Shown piece after piece: positions 62,349-64,000 of a stretch of DNA of 64,000 bases. The translations under genes and the position numbers were made by a program. The DNA lies in assembly GCF_000425065.1 (NCBI RefSeq), contig NZ_KE384301.1, positions 62,001-126,000 on the forward strand, in the 5' to 3' direction. This DNA is from Actinomadura rifamycini DSM 43936. Lineage in GTDB: Bacteria > Actinomycetota > Actinomycetes > Streptosporangiales > Streptosporangiaceae. The notes beneath the pieces were generated by a model. That model had not been told where the DNA came from, ran no database searches, and was given only the letters and a program-made list of their open reading frames with translations. Each line of letters begins with the position of its first letter. Position 1 is the first letter of the stretch.

Positions 62349-64000
62349 GTGACTAGGGACAACAGCACGTTTGAATGGTCTGACCTGGACCGGCGGGCGG
62401 TGGACGTGGTCCGCGCCCTGGCCATGGACGCGGTCGAGGAGGCGGGCTCGGGCCACCCCGGCACCGCCATGAGCCTGGCCCCGGCCGCCTACCTGCTCTT
62501 CCAGCGGTTCCTCAAGCACGACCCGACCGACCCCGACTGGGCGGGCCGGGACCGGTTCGTGCTGTCCTGCGGCCACTCCAGCCTGACCCTTTACATCCAG
62601 CTCTACCTTTCGGGCTACCCGCTGACGCTGGACGAGCTGAAGGCGTTGCGCAAGTGGGGCAGCCTGACGCCGGGGCACCCCGAGCACGGGCACACCGCGG
62701 GCGTCGAGACGACGACCGGGCCGCTCGGCCAGGGCATCGCGAACGCGGTCGGCATGGCGATGGCGGCGCGCCGCGAGCGCGGGCTGTTCGACCCGGACGC
62801 GCCGCAGGGCGAGTCCCCCTTCGACCACACCGTCTGGGCGTTCTGCTCGGACGGCGACATCCAGGAGGGCATCAGCCACGAGGCGTCCGCGCTGGCGGGC
62901 CACCAGCGGCTGGGCAACCTGGTGCTGCTGTGGGACGACAACCACATCTCGATCGAGGACGACACCGCCATCGCGCTGTCGGAGGACGTGCGGGCCCGCT
63001 ACGAGGCGTACGGCTGGGACGTCCACACCGTCGACTGGACGGAGAACGGCGACTACGAGGAGAACGTCGGGAAGCTCGCCGCGGCGTTCGCCGCCGCGCA
63101 GGCCGAGACGTCCCGCCCGTCGTTCATCGCGCTGCGCACGATCATCGGCTGGCCGGCGCCGAACAAGAAGAACACCGGCAAGGCGCACGGCTCGGCGCTC
63201 GGCGCCGAGGAGGTCGCGGCGACCAAGCGGATCCTCGGCCTCGACCCGGCGGAGAGCTTCCAGGTGCCCGAGGACGTCCTGGCGCACGCCCGCGCCGTGT
63301 CCGACCGGGGCCGCGCGGCGCACGCGCGGTGGACCGAGCGGTTCGAGGCGTGGCGCGCGGCGAACGCCGAGCGGGCCGCCGAGTTCGACCGGATCTCCCG
63401 GCGGGCGCTGCCGCCCGGCTGGGAGAAGGCGCTGCCGACGTTCCCCGCGGGCAAGGAGGTCGCGACGCGCGCGGCGTCCGGCGAGGTGCTGGCCGCGCTG
63501 GCGCCGGTGCTGCCGGAGCTGTGGGGCGGTTCGGCCGACCTGGCCGAGAGCAACAACACGACGATGAAGGGCGAGCCGTCCTTCGTCCCCGAGGAGTTCC
63601 AGACCAAGGAGTTCCCGGGCGGCCCGTACGGGCGGACGCTGCACTTCGGGGTGCGCGAGCACGCGATGGGCGCGATCTGCAACGGCATCGCGCTGCACGG
63701 CGGCACCCGTCCCTACGGCGGGACGTTCCTGGTGTTCAGCGACTACATGCGCCCGGCGGTGCGGCTCGCCGCGCTGATGAAGCTGCCGGTGACGTTCGTG
63801 TGGACGCACGACTCGATCGGCCTCGGCGAGGACGGCCCGACGCACCAGCCCGTCGAGCACCTGTGGGCGCTGCGGGCGATCCCGGGCCTGGACGTCGTCC
63901 GCCCGGCGGACGCGGCCGAGACGGCCGTCGCGTGGCGCACGATCCTGGAGCACTCCGACCGTCCGGCGGGGCTGGCGCTGACCCGGCAGAAGCTCGCGAC
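62349..64000 (+). CDS. tkt: Transketolase, N-terminal part (cut by right edge)
   Basis: The reading frame stays open from the GTG at 62349 to the edge (550 codons). It begins MTRDNSTFEWSDLDRRAVD and matches transketolase: AGSGHPGTAMSLAPAAYLLF, LSCGHSSLTLYIQLYL, the TPP-binding GDIQEGISHEA...NHISIEDD block, the family motif HFGVREHAMGAI, and THDSIGLGEDGPTHQPVEHL. It interconverts ketose and aldose phosphates in the non-oxidative pentose-phosphate pathway. GAGGAG lies about nine bases upstream of the start. Divergent from ctaB. Confidence 0.95.
   Translation, partial: MTRDNSTFEWSDLDRRAVDVVRALAMDAVEEAGSGHPGTAMSLAPAAYLLFQRFLKHDPTDPDWAGRDRFVLSCGHSSLTLYIQLYLSGYPLTLDELKALRKWGSLTPGHPEHGHTAGVETTTGPLGQGIANAVGMAMAARRERGLFDPDAPQGESPFDHTVWAFCSDGDIQEGISHEASALAGHQRLGNLVLLWDDNHISIEDDTAIALSEDVRARYEAYGWDVHTVDWTENGDYEENVGKLAAAFAAAQAETSRPSFIALRTIIGWPAPNKKNTGKAHGSALGAEEVAATKRILGLDPAESFQVPEDVLAHARAVSDRGRAAHARWTERFEAWRAANAERAAEFDRISRRALPPGWEKALPTFPAGKEVATRAASGEVLAALAPVLPELWGGSADLAESNNTTMKGEPSFVPEEFQTKEFPGGPYGRTLHFGVREHAMGAICNGIALHGGTRPYGGTFLVFSDYMRPAVRLAALMKLPVTFVWTHDSIGLGEDGPTHQPVEHLWALRAIPGLDVVRPADAAETAVAWRTILEHSDRPAGLALTRQKLA

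Overview
The window is very GC-rich (roughly 74%), densely coded, uses GTG starts freely, and carries actinobacterial hallmarks: a 20S proteasome beta subunit, an EphD-type hydrolase/dehydrogenase, a MocR/YczE pair, a sufR-sufBDCSU operon, and ctaA/ctaB/tkt gene order. It looks like the chromosome of a soil-type actinomycete. Thermomonosporaceae (Actinomadura-like) is a guess from gene content only. I see no phage, insertion sequence, CRISPR array or rRNA.

0-16 kb is a dispersed selenocysteine/formate-dehydrogenase neighbourhood. rtcB and a coupled unknown gene run off the left edge, followed by selB with an unusually degenerate GTPase domain. Then come a DHA2-type MFS pump, a propionyl-CoA synthetase, a POT peptide transporter with a coupled small membrane protein, selD, an acyl-CoA synthetase, tRNA-Sec (selC, anticodon TCA), two membrane genes and fdhD. 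selA and the formate dehydrogenase itself are not in the window. A ferritin-like metal hydrolase, an 8 x 14 bp tandem repeat and a strong terminator close this part.

16-31 kb holds lipid and redox enzymes (M24 peptidase, EphD-like fusion, FAD oxidoreductase), an MFS transporter, a CBS protein, the divergent yczR/yczE pair, an S66 carboxypeptidase with a coupled unknown gene, a sirtuin, a sulfotransferase and an ABC exporter. 31-42 kb holds an enoyl-CoA hydratase, a Gbn-like nucleoid protein, an ABC-F ATPase, a two-domain VOC protein, three overlapping AIM24 genes, a degenerate EAL-CBS protein, a DesK-type two-component system, two small membrane genes and a methyltransferase.

42.7-49.4 kb is a complete SUF iron-sulfur operon on the minus strand (sufR-B-D-Rieske ferredoxin-C-S-U-T). 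Most junctions overlap by one to four bases. It is preceded by both a SufR-like inverted repeat and a DtxR/IdeR-like iron box, and ends in a 17-bp hairpin. 49.5-52.8 kb is a carbamate kinase / cationic amino acid permease / universal stress protein operon. 53-64 kb holds an ABC-2 exporter, an EamA transporter, a stand-alone proteasome beta subunit, PolX, heme A synthase (ctaA), a PrsW protease, heme O synthase (ctaB) and the start of transketolase, which is cut by the right edge.

A recurring trait is a TANNNT -10 element 6-8 bases before a start codon that lacks a Shine-Dalgarno sequence. This predicts leaderless mRNAs for many genes, and apparently a tRNA-Sec transcript with no 5' leader.
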